DNA from: Mucilaginibacter sp. SJ
Lineage (GTDB): Bacteria; Bacteroidota; Bacteroidia; Sphingobacteriales; Sphingobacteriaceae
DNA length: 64,000 bases
Assembly: GCF_028993635.1 (NCBI RefSeq)
Contig: NZ_CP118631.1
Span: 2,976,001 to 3,040,000, forward strand
Direction: 5' to 3'
In this document: in pieces, positions 25,944 through 34,971 of the stretch
How the letters are laid out: every line of letters starts with the position of its first letter
How positions within the stretch are numbered: position 1 is the stretch's first letter
The notes under the pieces: model-generated
Seen by the model: only the letters and a program-made list of their open reading frames with translations
Databases searched by the model: none
What the model was told of the DNA's origin: nothing
Position numbers and translations under genes: made by a program

Positions 25944-26105
25944 TCAGGCATCGGCTTTCTCAAGTTCTTTGTAGGGTTGGGTATAGTTACCTGCTTTATC
26001 CAGTATACCAGCTGCAATAAAAGACTTAAGCGCCTCTTCCTTTGTCAAGGATTTCTCGAGCTCTTTAGCCAATTCTATTAATAACTGCAGATCTTTCTCA
26101 CTCAT
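25944..26105 (-). CDS. 53-aa small protein, putative antitoxin partner
   Basis: A short ORF read from the sequence: ATG at 26105, TGA at 25944-25946, 53 residues. It starts MSEKDLQLLIELAKELEK, continues with a helical KEEALKSFIAAGILD segment and ends in GNYTQPYKELEKADA. The EEAL...AGILD..GN.T..Y pattern is a recurrent layout among small proteins encoded next to toxins. It is the first gene of a two-gene unit with the ADP-ribosyltransferase-like gene, with a 5-nt gap. It has no visible HTH, so autoregulation is not evident. Confidence 0.6.
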   Translation of the reverse strand: MSEKDLQLLIELAKELEKSLTKEEALKSFIAAGILDKAGNYTQPYKELEKADA

Positions 26106-26254
26106 ATTCGAAGTCTTTCTCCTGGTTAATTAACACAAATCTACAGATATGGTTTAATATCTGCAATATCCCTCTTTTATGAAGAACCACACTATTGCAT
26201 CGTTTAATAACCTATTCTTTCAATTAACAATGCCTCCGGCGCAAACCATGGTAC

Positions 26255-26290
26255 ACAAAAAAGCCCCTGAATATATATCCAGAGGCCTTC
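26255..26290 (-). terminator. Intrinsic terminator downstream of secG
   Basis: Read on the minus strand, GGCCTCTGGA...TTCAGGGGC forms a stem followed by TTTTTTG. It ends the sigma-54 activator-lptE-secG transcript before the antitoxin-toxin unit. Confidence 0.65.
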
Positions 26291-26312
26291 TATATCTTAA
26301 TTAAATACTTTA

Positions 26313-26681
26313 CTATTTTTTGCTGCTGTCGGCTTTAGGAGCAGCCGGTGTAGCAGACGGTGTTAATGCCGGAGTTGATGAAGGAAGCGCGTTGCTTGGT
26401 TTTGAAGCTTTTTCAATTTGCTCGCGCAGTGCCGGGTTATCATTGCTGCTTGAGGAGCCGCCTTTTACAGCAACGTTAATAGCCAATGATAACACCATAA
26501 GGGTGATAGCTAACGCCCAGGTGCCTTTTTCTAAAAAGTCGCCGGTTTTCTGTACACCCATTAATTGTGATGAGCTTGAAAAATTTGATGCCAAACCACC
26601 GCCTTTAGGGTTTTGGATAAGTACGATAAGCCCTAACAGAGCGCATACAATTACGGTAACAATGATTAAAACGATATACAT
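26313..26681 (-). CDS. secG: Preprotein translocase subunit SecG
   Basis: A 122-aa auxiliary subunit of the SecYEG channel. Two transmembrane helices (about 1-20 and 53-72) flank the conserved cytoplasmic loop LIQNPKGGGLASNF. The Ala/Pro/Ser/Lys-rich C-terminal tail (after about residue 85) is an extension common in Bacteroidota. It is the last gene of a closely spaced unit, 9 nt after the acidic unknown protein. Confidence 0.92.
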   Translation of the reverse strand: MYIVLIIVTVIVCALLGLIVLIQNPKGGGLASNFSSSSQLMGVQKTGDFLEKGTWALAITLMVLSLAINVAVKGGSSSSNDNPALREQIEKASKPSNALPSSTPALTPSATPAAPKADSSKK

Positions 26682-26690
26682 TTCTTTATA

Positions 26691-28070
26691 TTAATTAGTT
26701 TTCTTCTCTAACTCCTCAATTTGGCTTGCAAAGTAACGGCTTTTTTCCGGGAATTTCAACATCAATTTTTTGTAAGTTGCAATAGCTTTGTGATATAACA
26801 TCTGGTCGATGTAAATTTGGGCTAATGTTTCACTTACCAGGTCATTTCTGTCTTCCGAGCTCTTCTTTGCTTTGTTTTCATTATCGAGCTTATCAATTGA
26901 CGGCGGCCTGATCTGGGGCTCTTCTTTAATAAATTTCTCAATAATGATGTCTTCCTTTCTTTTTATCTCCGGCACATCGGGCTGAGGGGTTTTCTCCAGC
27001 TCTTCAAGAGATTGCGAATGGAAGATATTTTCATAATACTGATGCTGCAGTGCATCGGCTGTTTGGCTATCAGGCGCTACAGGTTTTTTTTGCTCTGCAA
27101 CCGCTTCAATATTATAAGGCTGATAAGTTGATGCATATTCCTTACGGGTTTTATCTAACCACCACATAAAGGTATAAGGCATTTTCTCGTCGTTGTACTT
27201 TGATAAAACCTCCTGCTGTTCAGTGGCTTCAATTTCTGCCGACTGCGGAGCCGACTCCTGCGAGATGGCTTTATCATCATTCTTTGTGTCAACAACCGAG
27301 TTATCAAACAAAAAATAATCCGTTGAGGCGATATTACCGATTATCCATTTTTCAGTTACATCGTTCCTTACGTCTTTAGTTTCGTCAACTGTAACCGGCG
27401 GCTCATCGGCCACCTCTGCTTTATCGTTTATCGATGCATCGGTATTAACATCAGCAGCAACAGGCTCATTCCCATTAGCCTGCCCTATACTTATATTCTC
27501 GATGCCAACAATTTCATCGTAAACTTCATCATCTATATCATGGGTAGATGAAATTGATTCCCCGTTGGGTTCAGTTGCAACTGCTCCCGGATCAACAACC
27601 TCAGTTACCGGTTCTGCATCTACAGTTTCAGGTTCATGATCATCGGTATTGATAAAATCAAAACTGCTTTTATCCTGATCCGCGTCAGCGGCTAAATCTT
27701 CGGAGACAGGCGGCAGTGTGTCAGGCAGGTCATCAACAGCGGGACCGATATTAAAATAGTTTTCGGAGACTGGTGTATCATTTACCGGAACACCATCAAG
27801 CAGGTTAATTACCTGCAATGAATTTACCGGAGAAAGGCCTTCGGGCTCCTGAATTAATTTATGCAGTAAAACAGGCTTGTAATAAACGGCCGCGCGCTGT
27901 ACATCTTTATTGGTACCTGCATGGGCAAGCAAGGCACGCAAAATACCGCTTTGCGGGTAGGCATCAACCAATTGCTGCAGGTTATAACCATAAAAAGAAC
28001 CTGTCTCGGCCGGGTTGGCCAACAGTTCATCTAATATTTCGTATTGCCTGCTGTTCAAATATTGATCCAC
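26691..28070 (-). CDS. Large acidic protein of unknown function in the lptE-secG operon
   Basis: A 459-aa protein. The N-terminal ~100 residues are helical ([17 protein letters not shown]...[16 protein letters not shown]); a long Asp/Glu/Val-rich, low-complexity middle (about 105-300) looks disordered, and the C-terminal ~50 residues ([41 protein letters not shown]) read as a single TPR-like helix pair. There is no signal peptide. It lies between lptE (21-nt gap) and secG (9-nt gap), a position seen in related genomes, which hints at a role in envelope biogenesis. The function is unknown. Confidence 0.7.
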   Translation of the reverse strand: MDQYLNSRQYEILDELLANPAETGSFYGYNLQQLVDAYPQSGILRALLAHAGTNKDVQRAAVYYKPVLLHKLIQEPEGLSPVNSLQVINLLDGVPVNDTPVSENYFNIGPAVDDLPDTLPPVSEDLAADADQDKSSFDFINTDDHEPETVDAEPVTEVVDPGAVATEPNGESISSTHDIDDEVYDEIVGIENISIGQANGNEPVAADVNTDASINDKAEVADEPPVTVDETKDVRNDVTEKWIIGNIASTDYFLFDNSVVDTKNDDKAISQESAPQSAEIEATEQQEVLSKYNDEKMPYTFMWWLDKTRKEYASTYQPYNIEAVAEQKKPVAPDSQTADALQHQYYENIFHSQSLEELEKTPQPDVPEIKRKEDIIIEKFIKEEPQIRPPSIDKLDNENKAKKSSEDRNDLVSETLAQIYIDQMLYHKAIATYKKLMLKFPEKSRYFASQIEELEKKTN

Positions 28071-28091
28071 GTGGTTGAAAATACAAATTGC

Positions 28092-28619
28092 CTACCAATT
28101 AGAAAAGGCCCTGTTAAAAATATCGTCTATTAACTGCTTATTAATTTGCTGTATCAGGTTCTGTTCCTGCGAAGAAATATCCCCCCGGTAATCAGCAAAC
28201 TTAGTAAAACTTTCTTCAAAGCTGAGTTTTTTATCTGCCGGAGTTTTTGCCGCATCAAATGAAAACTTAACCCTTACTGTGATAGTGAGCCTGTTAGCAT
28301 CAGCGATGGGCGCAACATTATTTGCGGTAGCCTGGATAGATGCCGGCGAAATAGAATAACCGGTAATAGCACCCGACATGGTTGCATCGGCTTCGCCGCG
28401 GACTAAGCTTAGGCTGGTTTGTGTACGGATCCTGTCTTTTAACGATTCGGTGAAAGTTTGGCTCAGGTTATTAACCACCAGCGCAGCATTGTTTTCAAAA
28501 AACTGTACATTGATGGTCTTCAAACTGGGCGGGATTGATTGATTTTTGAGCGTGTAACATGATGGACATGTAAGTATCAGCACACACACTGAAATAATCC
28601 CCAAGAGTTTTTTCATCAA
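28092..28619 (-). CDS. lptE: LptE family LPS-assembly lipoprotein
   Basis: A 175-aa outer-membrane lipoprotein expected to plug LptD during LPS insertion. It has a hydrophobic signal with a Cys at 18 or 21 (LTCPSCYTL) and the LptE-like pattern SLKTINVQFFENNA, FTESLKDRIRTQTSLSLV, ADATMSGAITGYSIS. Length and position directly after a sigma-54 activator gene (2-nt gap) fit Bacteroidota LptE. LptD is not in this window. Confidence 0.8.
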   Translation of the reverse strand: MMKKLLGIISVCVLILTCPSCYTLKNQSIPPSLKTINVQFFENNAALVVNNLSQTFTESLKDRIRTQTSLSLVRGEADATMSGAITGYSISPASIQATANNVAPIADANRLTITVRVKFSFDAAKTPADKKLSFEESFTKFADYRGDISSQEQNLIQQINKQLIDDIFNRAFSNW

Positions 28620-28621
28620 TT

Positions 28622-29878
28622 TTATAAGTTTAATTCTTTTATTTTCCTGTACAACGTGCGCTCAGAAATACCTAATTCATTGGCGGCAAGCTTACGTTTG
28701 CCTTTATGTTTTTTTAAAGCCTTACGGATCAGGTCTGATTCCTTTTCAATCAATGATAATGATTCCTCTACCTCTTCGGCATCATGTGTTATATTAAAAC
28801 CGTCGATAGTGTTGCTATTATTGCTATTGTTTGTAACGGTATTAACGGGTTGTTGTAAAGTAAATTGTGGTTCGTTATTACCATGCAGCTCAATATCGCG
28901 GTAAAGCTGATTTAAGGTTTGCGGATTATTGGCATAATGGGGCGAAACACCGCCATGCTCAATAATATCAGCCACCAGTTTTTTCAACTCTACCATATCC
29001 CGCTTCATATCAAACAATACTTTATACAGTATGTCACGTTCAGAAAAATCTTCTTTAGGCTGATTGTCCAAACGCATTGGCAGGTTACGCCCGCCGGCCT
29101 CGTGCGGAATGTAGGTAAGCAGGGTTTGGGCGGTAATGATCCTGTCGCGCTCCAATACAGCCAATTGTTCGGCCATGTTTTTCAACTGCCTTACGTTACC
29201 CGGCCATGAATAGTTTGTCAATACCTGCTGTGCTTCTTCATCCAGCTGGATGGGCGGCGTACGGTATTTGTCGGTAAAATCAGCCGTAAACTTGCGGAAC
29301 AGCAGAAACACGTCTTCTTTCCTGTCGCGCAATGGCGGAATCTTTAACGGTACCGTGTTTAAACGATAGTAAAGGTCCTCACGAAATTTGCCGTTCTTCA
29401 CCGCGTCATATACATCAACATTGGTAGCCGCGATAACGCGCACGTTGGTTTTCTCCACTTTCGACGAACCTACTTTGATATATTGTCCCGATTCGAGCAC
29501 CCGCAGCAAACGGGCCTGGGTACCCAGGGGCATTTCAGCAATCTCATCTAAAAATATGGTGCCACCGTTTACGGTTTCAAAATAACCCTTACGTTCACCA
29601 ACCGCGCCTGTGTAAGCACCCTTTTCGTGACCAAAAAGTTCCGAATCGATAGTACCTTCAGGTATGGCGCCGCAGTTAACGGCAATAAAAGGACCATGCT
29701 TGCGCGGGCTCATCTGGTGTATGATGTGCGAAAAAACCTCCTTACCACTACCACTCTCGCCGGTAATCAATACCGAGATATCAGTAGGTGCAACCTGGTT
29801 TGCTATAGTTATAGCCCGGTTAAGCAATGGCGAGTTGCCAATGATCCCGAAGCGTTGTTTTATTTCCTGTACTTCCAT
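28622..29878 (-). CDS. Sigma-54-dependent transcriptional activator (Fis-type HTH)
   Basis: A 418-aa enhancer-binding protein. The AAA+ domain begins almost at the N-terminus (FGIIGNSPLLNRAITIA), with Walker A GESGSGKE, the sigma-54-contacting GAYTGA loop (EKGAYTGAVGERKG), Walker B GGTIFLDEI and the R-finger region. The C-terminus has a Fis HTH (ANELGISERTLYRKIKEL). A receiver domain is absent, so control must be by expression or a partner. The ATG at 29878 (MEVQEIKQRF) is chosen over 29935. It is the first gene of the unit leading to lptE and secG, and lies 83 nt downstream of miaB across a large hairpin. Confidence 0.9.
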   Translation of the reverse strand: MEVQEIKQRFGIIGNSPLLNRAITIANQVAPTDISVLITGESGSGKEVFSHIIHQMSPRKHGPFIAVNCGAIPEGTIDSELFGHEKGAYTGAVGERKGYFETVNGGTIFLDEIAEMPLGTQARLLRVLESGQYIKVGSSKVEKTNVRVIAATNVDVYDAVKNGKFREDLYYRLNTVPLKIPPLRDRKEDVFLLFRKFTADFTDKYRTPPIQLDEEAQQVLTNYSWPGNVRQLKNMAEQLAVLERDRIITAQTLLTYIPHEAGGRNLPMRLDNQPKEDFSERDILYKVLFDMKRDMVELKKLVADIIEHGGVSPHYANNPQTLNQLYRDIELHGNNEPQFTLQQPVNTVTNNSNNSNTIDGFNITHDAEEVEESLSLIEKESDLIRKALKKHKGKRKLAANELGISERTLYRKIKELNL

Positions 29879-29891
29879 TGTTTTGTTAGTG

Positions 29892-29974
29892 AGTGGTTGA
29901 TTGGGTTTATTAAGTGAATGGTAATCACCTAACAACTACTCACTCAATCAACCTAATAAACTCAATCAACCACT
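29892..29974 (-). promoter_or_regulatory. Large hairpin between miaB and the sigma-54 activator gene
   Basis: Arms 29892-29912 and 29954-29974 pair at 20 of 21 positions (AGTGGTTGATTG...). The miaB stop codon lies inside one arm, and no T-tract follows, so it may attenuate or stabilise the mRNA rather than act as a simple terminator. Confidence 0.5.
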
Positions 29975-31386
29975 TTCCCTATCAACGTGGCCGTAGTGCT
30001 GCGCTCAATAAGTACGTTAACGTACTCTCCCGGCTTGTAATTTTCGCCAACCGGGAAAATCACCATCGCGTTTTGATCGCTGCGGCCACAATAGTCTTTG
30101 TCTGATTTTTTGGAGAAACCTTCTATCAGTACCCGCTCTACTCTGCCTATGCGGGCCTGCATCCTGTAAAAAGAATACTCCTGCTGTTTGGCAACTATTT
30201 CGGTTAATCTTTTCTGTTTTACTTCTTCAGGGATATCATCGGCATAACGTTTTGCCGCTAAAGTGCCCGGCCTTTCGCTGTATTTAAACATGTAGGCAAA
30301 ATCATACTTTACATAGTCCATCATGCTTACAGTATCCTTGTGCTCCTCATCTGTTTCGCTGCAAAAACCGGTGATCACATCGGTTGATATAGCGCAATCC
30401 GGAATGATACGACGGATAGCATCGATCCTGTTGATGTACCATTCACGGTCATAAGTACGGTTCATCAGGTCAAGAATGCGGCTATTGCCCGATTGTACCG
30501 GCAGGTGGATATAATTACAGATGTTATCGTATTTATTGATGGCATACAGCACTTCATCGGTGATATCTTTTGGATGTGAGGTTGAAAACCTAACCCTCAG
30601 ATCAGGATCGATCAGTGCAACCATTTCTAACAGGTTAGCGAAGTTTGTAGTAATAACATCCTCTCCGGTAGTTGAATATTTATATGAATCTACATTCTGC
30701 CCTAACAAAGTAACCTCACGATAACCTCTGTCAAACAGGTCGCGACATTCGGCAACTATCGATAAGGGGTCTCGGCTGCGTTCGCGGCCACGGGTAAAGG
30801 GTACCACGCAAAACGAGCACATGTTGTCGCACCCGCGCATAATGGATACAAATGCGTTGATACCATTGCTGTTTAAGCGTACCGGGCTGATATCGGCATA
30901 AGTTTCCTCACGGGAGAGCAGCACGTTAACTGCCTTTTGACCATCATCTACCTGGTTAATGAGGTTTGGCAGATCGCGGTACGCATCCGGACCAACCACA
31001 ACATCAACTAATTTTTCTTCTTCCAGGAATTTTGATTTGAGGCGTTCGGCCATACAGCCCAATACACCTACTACCAGGCCCGGATTTTTTACCTTGGCAA
31101 CGGTAAACTCTTTTAAACGGTTGCGTACGCGTTGTTCGGCATTTTCGCGGATAGAACAGGTATTGATGAAGATAACATCGGCTACGCTATAGTCGGCAGT
31201 GGTTTCAAAACCGCTTTCGGCCAATATGGATGCAACTATCTCACTGTCAGAAAAATTCATGGCACAGCCGTAGCTTTCAATATAAAGTTTGCGGCCATTA
31301 TTTTTAGCTGTTTCGGCTTTTAACATTAACGCCTCACCCTGCCTGCTCTCATCATGTGTTTTATCCGGAATAAGCAAATCCATCAT
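29962..31386 (-). CDS. miaB: tRNA-2-methylthio-N6-dimethylallyladenosine synthase MiaB
   Basis: A radical-SAM methylthiotransferase that converts i6A37 to ms2i6A37 in tRNA. Over 474 residues: an N-terminal UPF0004 domain with cluster Cys in [13 protein letters not shown] and LGCMAE; a radical-SAM domain with [13 protein letters not shown] (CxxxCxxC); and a C-terminal TRAM domain (about 405-474, [10 protein letters not shown]...[12 protein letters not shown]). Length is normal. It is transcribed toward the sigma-54 activator gene. Confidence 0.95.
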   Translation of the reverse strand: MMDLLIPDKTHDESRQGEALMLKAETAKNNGRKLYIESYGCAMNFSDSEIVASILAESGFETTADYSVADVIFINTCSIRENAEQRVRNRLKEFTVAKVKNPGLVVGVLGCMAERLKSKFLEEEKLVDVVVGPDAYRDLPNLINQVDDGQKAVNVLLSREETYADISPVRLNSNGINAFVSIMRGCDNMCSFCVVPFTRGRERSRDPLSIVAECRDLFDRGYREVTLLGQNVDSYKYSTTGEDVITTNFANLLEMVALIDPDLRVRFSTSHPKDITDEVLYAINKYDNICNYIHLPVQSGNSRILDLMNRTYDREWYINRIDAIRRIIPDCAISTDVITGFCSETDEEHKDTVSMMDYVKYDFAYMFKYSERPGTLAAKRYADDIPEEVKQKRLTEIVAKQQEYSFYRMQARIGRVERVLIEGFSKKSDKDYCGRSDQNAMVIFPVGENYKPGEYVNVLIERSTTATLIGKVVD

Positions 31387-31479
31387 TTATATAAAAAATT
31401 AGTTTGCAAAAATAAACAAAATTTAAATACCTGAATGACATATTGTCAGTATTAAATAAAATCTCATTTATTTCATAAA

Positions 31480-31510
31480 AAACGGGTAACACTTTCGCGT
31501 TACCCGTTTA
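31480..31510 (-). terminator. Intrinsic terminator of the COG4315 lipoprotein gene
   Basis: The 11-bp stem AAACGGGTAAC / GTTACCCGTTT with an 8-nt loop is followed on the minus strand by TTTTATG. It ends the minus-strand lipoprotein gene. Confidence 0.8.
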
Positions 31511-31532
31511 TCCTATTCAAATAAGCCGTTAC

Positions 31533-32387
31533 TTATTGTGTTAAAGCTACAGTGGTGATATTATTGATTTGCCAGATAGCTGCACCGGGCGTAGGGAAGC
31601 TAACACCCTTAGTACTACCTTTAACACCATTGTCCTGGCCAAAATAGTAAAGTGGATGCCCCTTGTACACCAGTTGTGTTTGTCCGAATACGGTTATCAC
31701 ATCAAAGTCGGCTTTATTTAAAATAGAAGGCACATTCTGAACCGTCGTTACCGCGTCAATTGGCCAGTTGGCGTCATGCGCCACCACACCGGTGCTGAAT
31801 TTATTTGTCTTAAACGTATCCTTAGTAAACAGGTACAAAGTACGGCCGTTGGCATCTGTGATATATTGCGAGTTTTCGGTACCGGCGATACCTTTGCTTG
31901 TGTATTGGTTACCATCATGCCCTATCAGTTGCGCGTAGGAAACCATAACGGTGTAATCCGGCTTGGCTATAAACCATGATTTGCCAACACCATCACCGTT
32001 AACATCGGTAACTGCCACGTCTTTTGCATAATAATATAAAGGCCAGCCTTTATAGGTAGTTTGCTTATTTCCGTCAGCATTGGTGATAACGCCGAAGTCG
32101 GCAGCTGCCAGGCCGGTACCTATAGATGGATTTTCTTTATAAAAGGCAGGCCAGGCTACAGCGCATCCACCTGTACAGGTTGAAACGTTAGCAGCATCGT
32201 CAGAAAAAAAGTAAAGTGCGCGGCCATTATTATCTGTAATGATACTACCAAACGTACCGTTAGTAGTAAGTTGCACGCCGGTAACAACCGTAGACTTGGT
32301 TGGATTGTCGTGATTTTTTTTGCACGATGCCGCTAATAAAGTTAGGGCGATTGAGCCCGTCAGGGCTAAGTACATTTTTGTTTTCAT
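31533..32387 (-). CDS. COG4315-type secreted lipoprotein with repeated Yx(F/Y)xxD domains
   Basis: A 284-aa lipoprotein (signal ending LAASC, Cys22). Two copies of a domain follow: the first has GSIITDNNGRALYFFSDD, CTGGCAVAWPAFY and KGWPLYYYAKD; the second has SQYITDANGRTLYLFTKD, a diverged middle and KGHPLYYFGQD. This is the pattern of the COG4315 repeat family of unknown function, often found as predicted outer-surface lipoproteins. The CxxxC pair survives only in the first repeat. It is divergent from the AsmA-like gene. Role unknown. Confidence 0.8.
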   Translation of the reverse strand: MKTKMYLALTGSIALTLLAASCKKNHDNPTKSTVVTGVQLTTNGTFGSIITDNNGRALYFFSDDAANVSTCTGGCAVAWPAFYKENPSIGTGLAAADFGVITNADGNKQTTYKGWPLYYYAKDVAVTDVNGDGVGKSWFIAKPDYTVMVSYAQLIGHDGNQYTSKGIAGTENSQYITDANGRTLYLFTKDTFKTNKFSTGVVAHDANWPIDAVTTVQNVPSILNKADFDVITVFGQTQLVYKGHPLYYFGQDNGVKGSTKGVSFPTPGAAIWQINNITTVALTQ

Positions 32388-32630
32388 CGGGAGTCTTATG
32401 ATGTTAGTTATGGATATTTATAAACATAACGCCCTGAAATTCCCGAGGGTTGCTTTGCAGTTAAACAAAACCTTTATTTGAGTTAAACACCGGCATATAA
32501 TCCCGCATTAACGATGATGAACTAAGTATGAGTTTTAACAAAAAATAACTTATCCATCCGCTACGCTATAACAAAAGTTGCTACCTTGCTGTTAAAGCAT
32601 AAAACACAGGTAAAAAGTAACAACCGGTAA

Positions 32631-34433
32631 ATGGCACTCAATTTTTTAAAGCACCAGTGGCAAAAAAAAACGTTCAAATTTGTGCTGATACCGGTTATAG
32701 TGATATTGCTGCTGGCTGTAGTAGTAAACAGGTATTGGTCGCCCATTTTGGCCGGCAAAGTAAAGGATGTGGTATTAAGCAGCAGCGACAGCCTTTACAA
32801 AGCCGATTTTTCGGATGCTGAACTTCATATCCTGCAGGGTAAGATCATTATTTACAATATAACCCTTAAGCCCGACACCACAGTTTATAATCAAAAAAAA
32901 CGTTTACGCCTGGCCCCTAATACTCTGGTTGAGCTTAAGGTAAAACGGCTGGTGCTTAACCACGTGCATCCATTTAGTCTCTATTTTCAAAAAAAGCTTA
33001 ATATTGGCCAAATCATCCTGAACGAGCCGCGCCTGAATGTAAGCTACCAGTTAAACCATACCAAAGATACTGTTGTTAAAGATCGCCGTACCGCCTGGCA
33101 GCGGATCTCCAAAAGCTTGAAATCGATCCACATCGGCAGCATCCTGCTTAATGACGTTAATCTGAACTATGAAGATTACTCGGGAAATAAGGTGGCCATT
33201 TCCAAACTTAAAGAGTTAAACTTAAGTGCAAACGACCTGCTCATTGATTCGGCTACACAATATGATAAATCGCGCCTGCTTTATTGCAAAGATATTATCA
33301 CCGAATTGAACAATTACACCGGAGAAACACCGAGCGGTTTGCACACTTATAAGATCAGGCATCTTAAACTCTCCACCCTTACATCACGGCTAAATATCGA
33401 AGGGCTTGTTATGCAGCCAACTAAATCGGATGTTTTTTTCGATAAAAGCAAGAAGGACCGGCTGGGCTTACTGGCCGATTCTGTTCAGCTAAACAATTTT
33501 GACTATTTAAATTATCACAAATACCGCACAGTTTCTGCTTCAAGCCTAACCATGGCAAACGGCAAGATAACAGCTTTCACCAACCCCGGTAAGAAACCAG
33601 ATCCTGTAACAGATAAGGTTAAAACGTTCCCCAATATGATGATCAGGAAATTAAACCTTGATTTAAGGATCGACACCATGAAAATCCGGCACGTTGATGT
33701 GATCTATAATGAGTTTAATAAAAAATCTCAAAAAACAGGCACCGTTACATTTAACAATACCAGCGGGCATATTTATAATATTACCAACAATCCATCGGCC
33801 ATAGCCAAAAACAACATTACCCTTGTTAATCTGACAACCTATTTTATGAACCGCGGCCGGCTCGATGTGCAATTGAAATTTAATTTAAGCGATGCGGATG
33901 CCGCCTTCAGTTATAAAGGCACATTAGGATCAATGGAATTTGGAAGGCTAAATCCGGCTACCATGCCTTTAGCCATGGTAAAAATGACATCGGGCAGCGT
34001 AAAAAAATTCAGCTTTGATATCCAGGCCAACAGCAAGGTATTTAAAGGCAAGGTTGATTTTTTATATAACGATTTAAAGGTGGTGCTACTAAAAGCCGAT
34101 ACGGTTAATGATCGTTTCAAAAGGAAATCAATCATGTCGATATATGCCAACCTCTTCGTGATCAGGCGTAGTAATCCTGATGATAAAGGGAAGCTCACTT
34201 CATCATTAGTGATCTATAAACGGCCCAAGGATTCGCCATTTTTTAAAACTATCTGGAAAACCCTGCTTACCGGTATCAAACCATGTGTAGGCCTTGATGA
34301 AGAAAGCCAAAAAGCCACTAAAGACCGCATTGACGAGCACCTCAAAAACAAGGAAGAACGTTTAAAGAATAAAGCAGAGCGCCAGAAAAGAAAAGCGGAG
34401 CGGAAAAAGTTGATGGACCAGGGGAAGTTTTGA
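32631..34433 (+). CDS. Membrane-anchored AsmA/DUF748-like protein of unknown function
   Basis: A 600-aa protein with one N-terminal transmembrane helix (FVLIPVIVILLLAVVVNRYW, about 17-36), a long beta-rich periplasmic region (about 40-560) with ADFSDAELHILQGKIIIYNITLKPD, ILLNDVNLNYEDYSGNKVA and SSLTMANGKITAF segments, and a very basic C-terminal helix (KNKEERLKNKAERQKRKAERKK). The build resembles AsmA-like proteins, a group linked to outer-membrane lipid homeostasis, but the match is by pattern only. It is convergent with sprA across a long repeat-bearing spacer. Confidence 0.6.
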   Translation: MALNFLKHQWQKKTFKFVLIPVIVILLLAVVVNRYWSPILAGKVKDVVLSSSDSLYKADFSDAELHILQGKIIIYNITLKPDTTVYNQKKRLRLAPNTLVELKVKRLVLNHVHPFSLYFQKKLNIGQIILNEPRLNVSYQLNHTKDTVVKDRRTAWQRISKSLKSIHIGSILLNDVNLNYEDYSGNKVAISKLKELNLSANDLLIDSATQYDKSRLLYCKDIITELNNYTGETPSGLHTYKIRHLKLSTLTSRLNIEGLVMQPTKSDVFFDKSKKDRLGLLADSVQLNNFDYLNYHKYRTVSASSLTMANGKITAFTNPGKKPDPVTDKVKTFPNMMIRKLNLDLRIDTMKIRHVDVIYNEFNKKSQKTGTVTFNNTSGHIYNITNNPSAIAKNNITLVNLTTYFMNRGRLDVQLKFNLSDADAAFSYKGTLGSMEFGRLNPATMPLAMVKMTSGSVKKFSFDIQANSKVFKGKVDFLYNDLKVVLLKADTVNDRFKRKSIMSIYANLFVIRRSNPDDKGKLTSSLVIYKRPKDSPFFKTIWKTLLTGIKPCVGLDEESQKATKDRIDEHLKNKEERLKNKAERQKRKAERKKLMDQGKF

Positions 34434-34486
34434 TTTGAAAATTATTCAATTTGAAGATTTGAAAATGGAGCCCCTCGAGTTTTCTT

Positions 34487-34578
34487 CCGCCGCTGTTGGT
34501 GTTGTCGCCAACAGCTCCTTTGACTCTTGTAAGCATTAAATATTTGGAGAGGAGACTAAACAACACCAACAACGGCGG
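34487..34578. repeat. Palindrome with CCGCCG-TGTTGGTGTTGT arms
   Basis: The 19-nt arms (34487-34505, 34560-34578) pair with one mismatch. Inside the left arm region a smaller hairpin, CTGTTGG / CCAACAG (34493-34514), competes with it. Confidence 0.6.
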
Positions 34579-34613
34579 GGGCACGTTCGTGTCCCCTCAT
34601 GATCTCTTTTGAT

Positions 34614-34908
34614 TTAAGTTAACCCACGAAATTGCTTGTCGTTTAATCAGGAATCCGTCTTTGTTTTGCCCCTATGGGGCAAGGGAATACCGCTGAAATT
34701 ATAGGCTACAAACCTTTTGCACCTCTGGTGCACCTATCCTTAGGTACATCCCAATTAATGCCCGTTTATTAATTCCGAAAAATCCCCCGGAGGGGGAAAA
34801 GGTTTGTAGAAATAATGTCTTACCCACTTGTACGAACCCCATAGGGGTTCAACTTACCCGGATTACCCATTAGCAATGACCATCTGACTAATTTGTGGGT
34901 TAACTTAA
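34614..34908. repeat. MITE-like element with TTAAGTTAACCCAC termini and four hairpins, copy 1
   Basis: The ends TTAAGTTAACCCACGAAATT and AATTTGTGGGTTAACTTAA form terminal inverted repeats. Inside are four short hairpins: TTGCCCC/GGGGCAA (34666-34682), TGCACC/GGTGCA (34718-34732), TCCCCC/GGGGGA (34783-34797) and GAACCCC/GGGGTTC (34834-34850). A second copy with the same hairpins in the same relative order, reversed, is at 45761-46038. Non-coding. Confidence 0.85.
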
Positions 34909-34971
34909 AAGAGCCCGGGGAGCAGAGTTTTCATTTTCAAATCTTCAAATTAACCCATCTTCAAATCAGCC

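Larger units (their letters stand above)
34434..34971. other. Convergent spacer filled with nested palindromes
   Basis: No gene. From outside in: a perfect 17-bp inverted pair TTGAAGATTTGAAAATG (34451-34467) / CATTTTCAAATCTTCAA (34932-34948); a palindrome with arms at 34487-34505 and 34560-34578 (CCGCCG.TGTTGGTGTTGT); and a 295-bp element with its own terminal repeats at 34614-34908. Transcripts of the AsmA-like gene and of sprA would fold strongly here. Confidence 0.7.
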
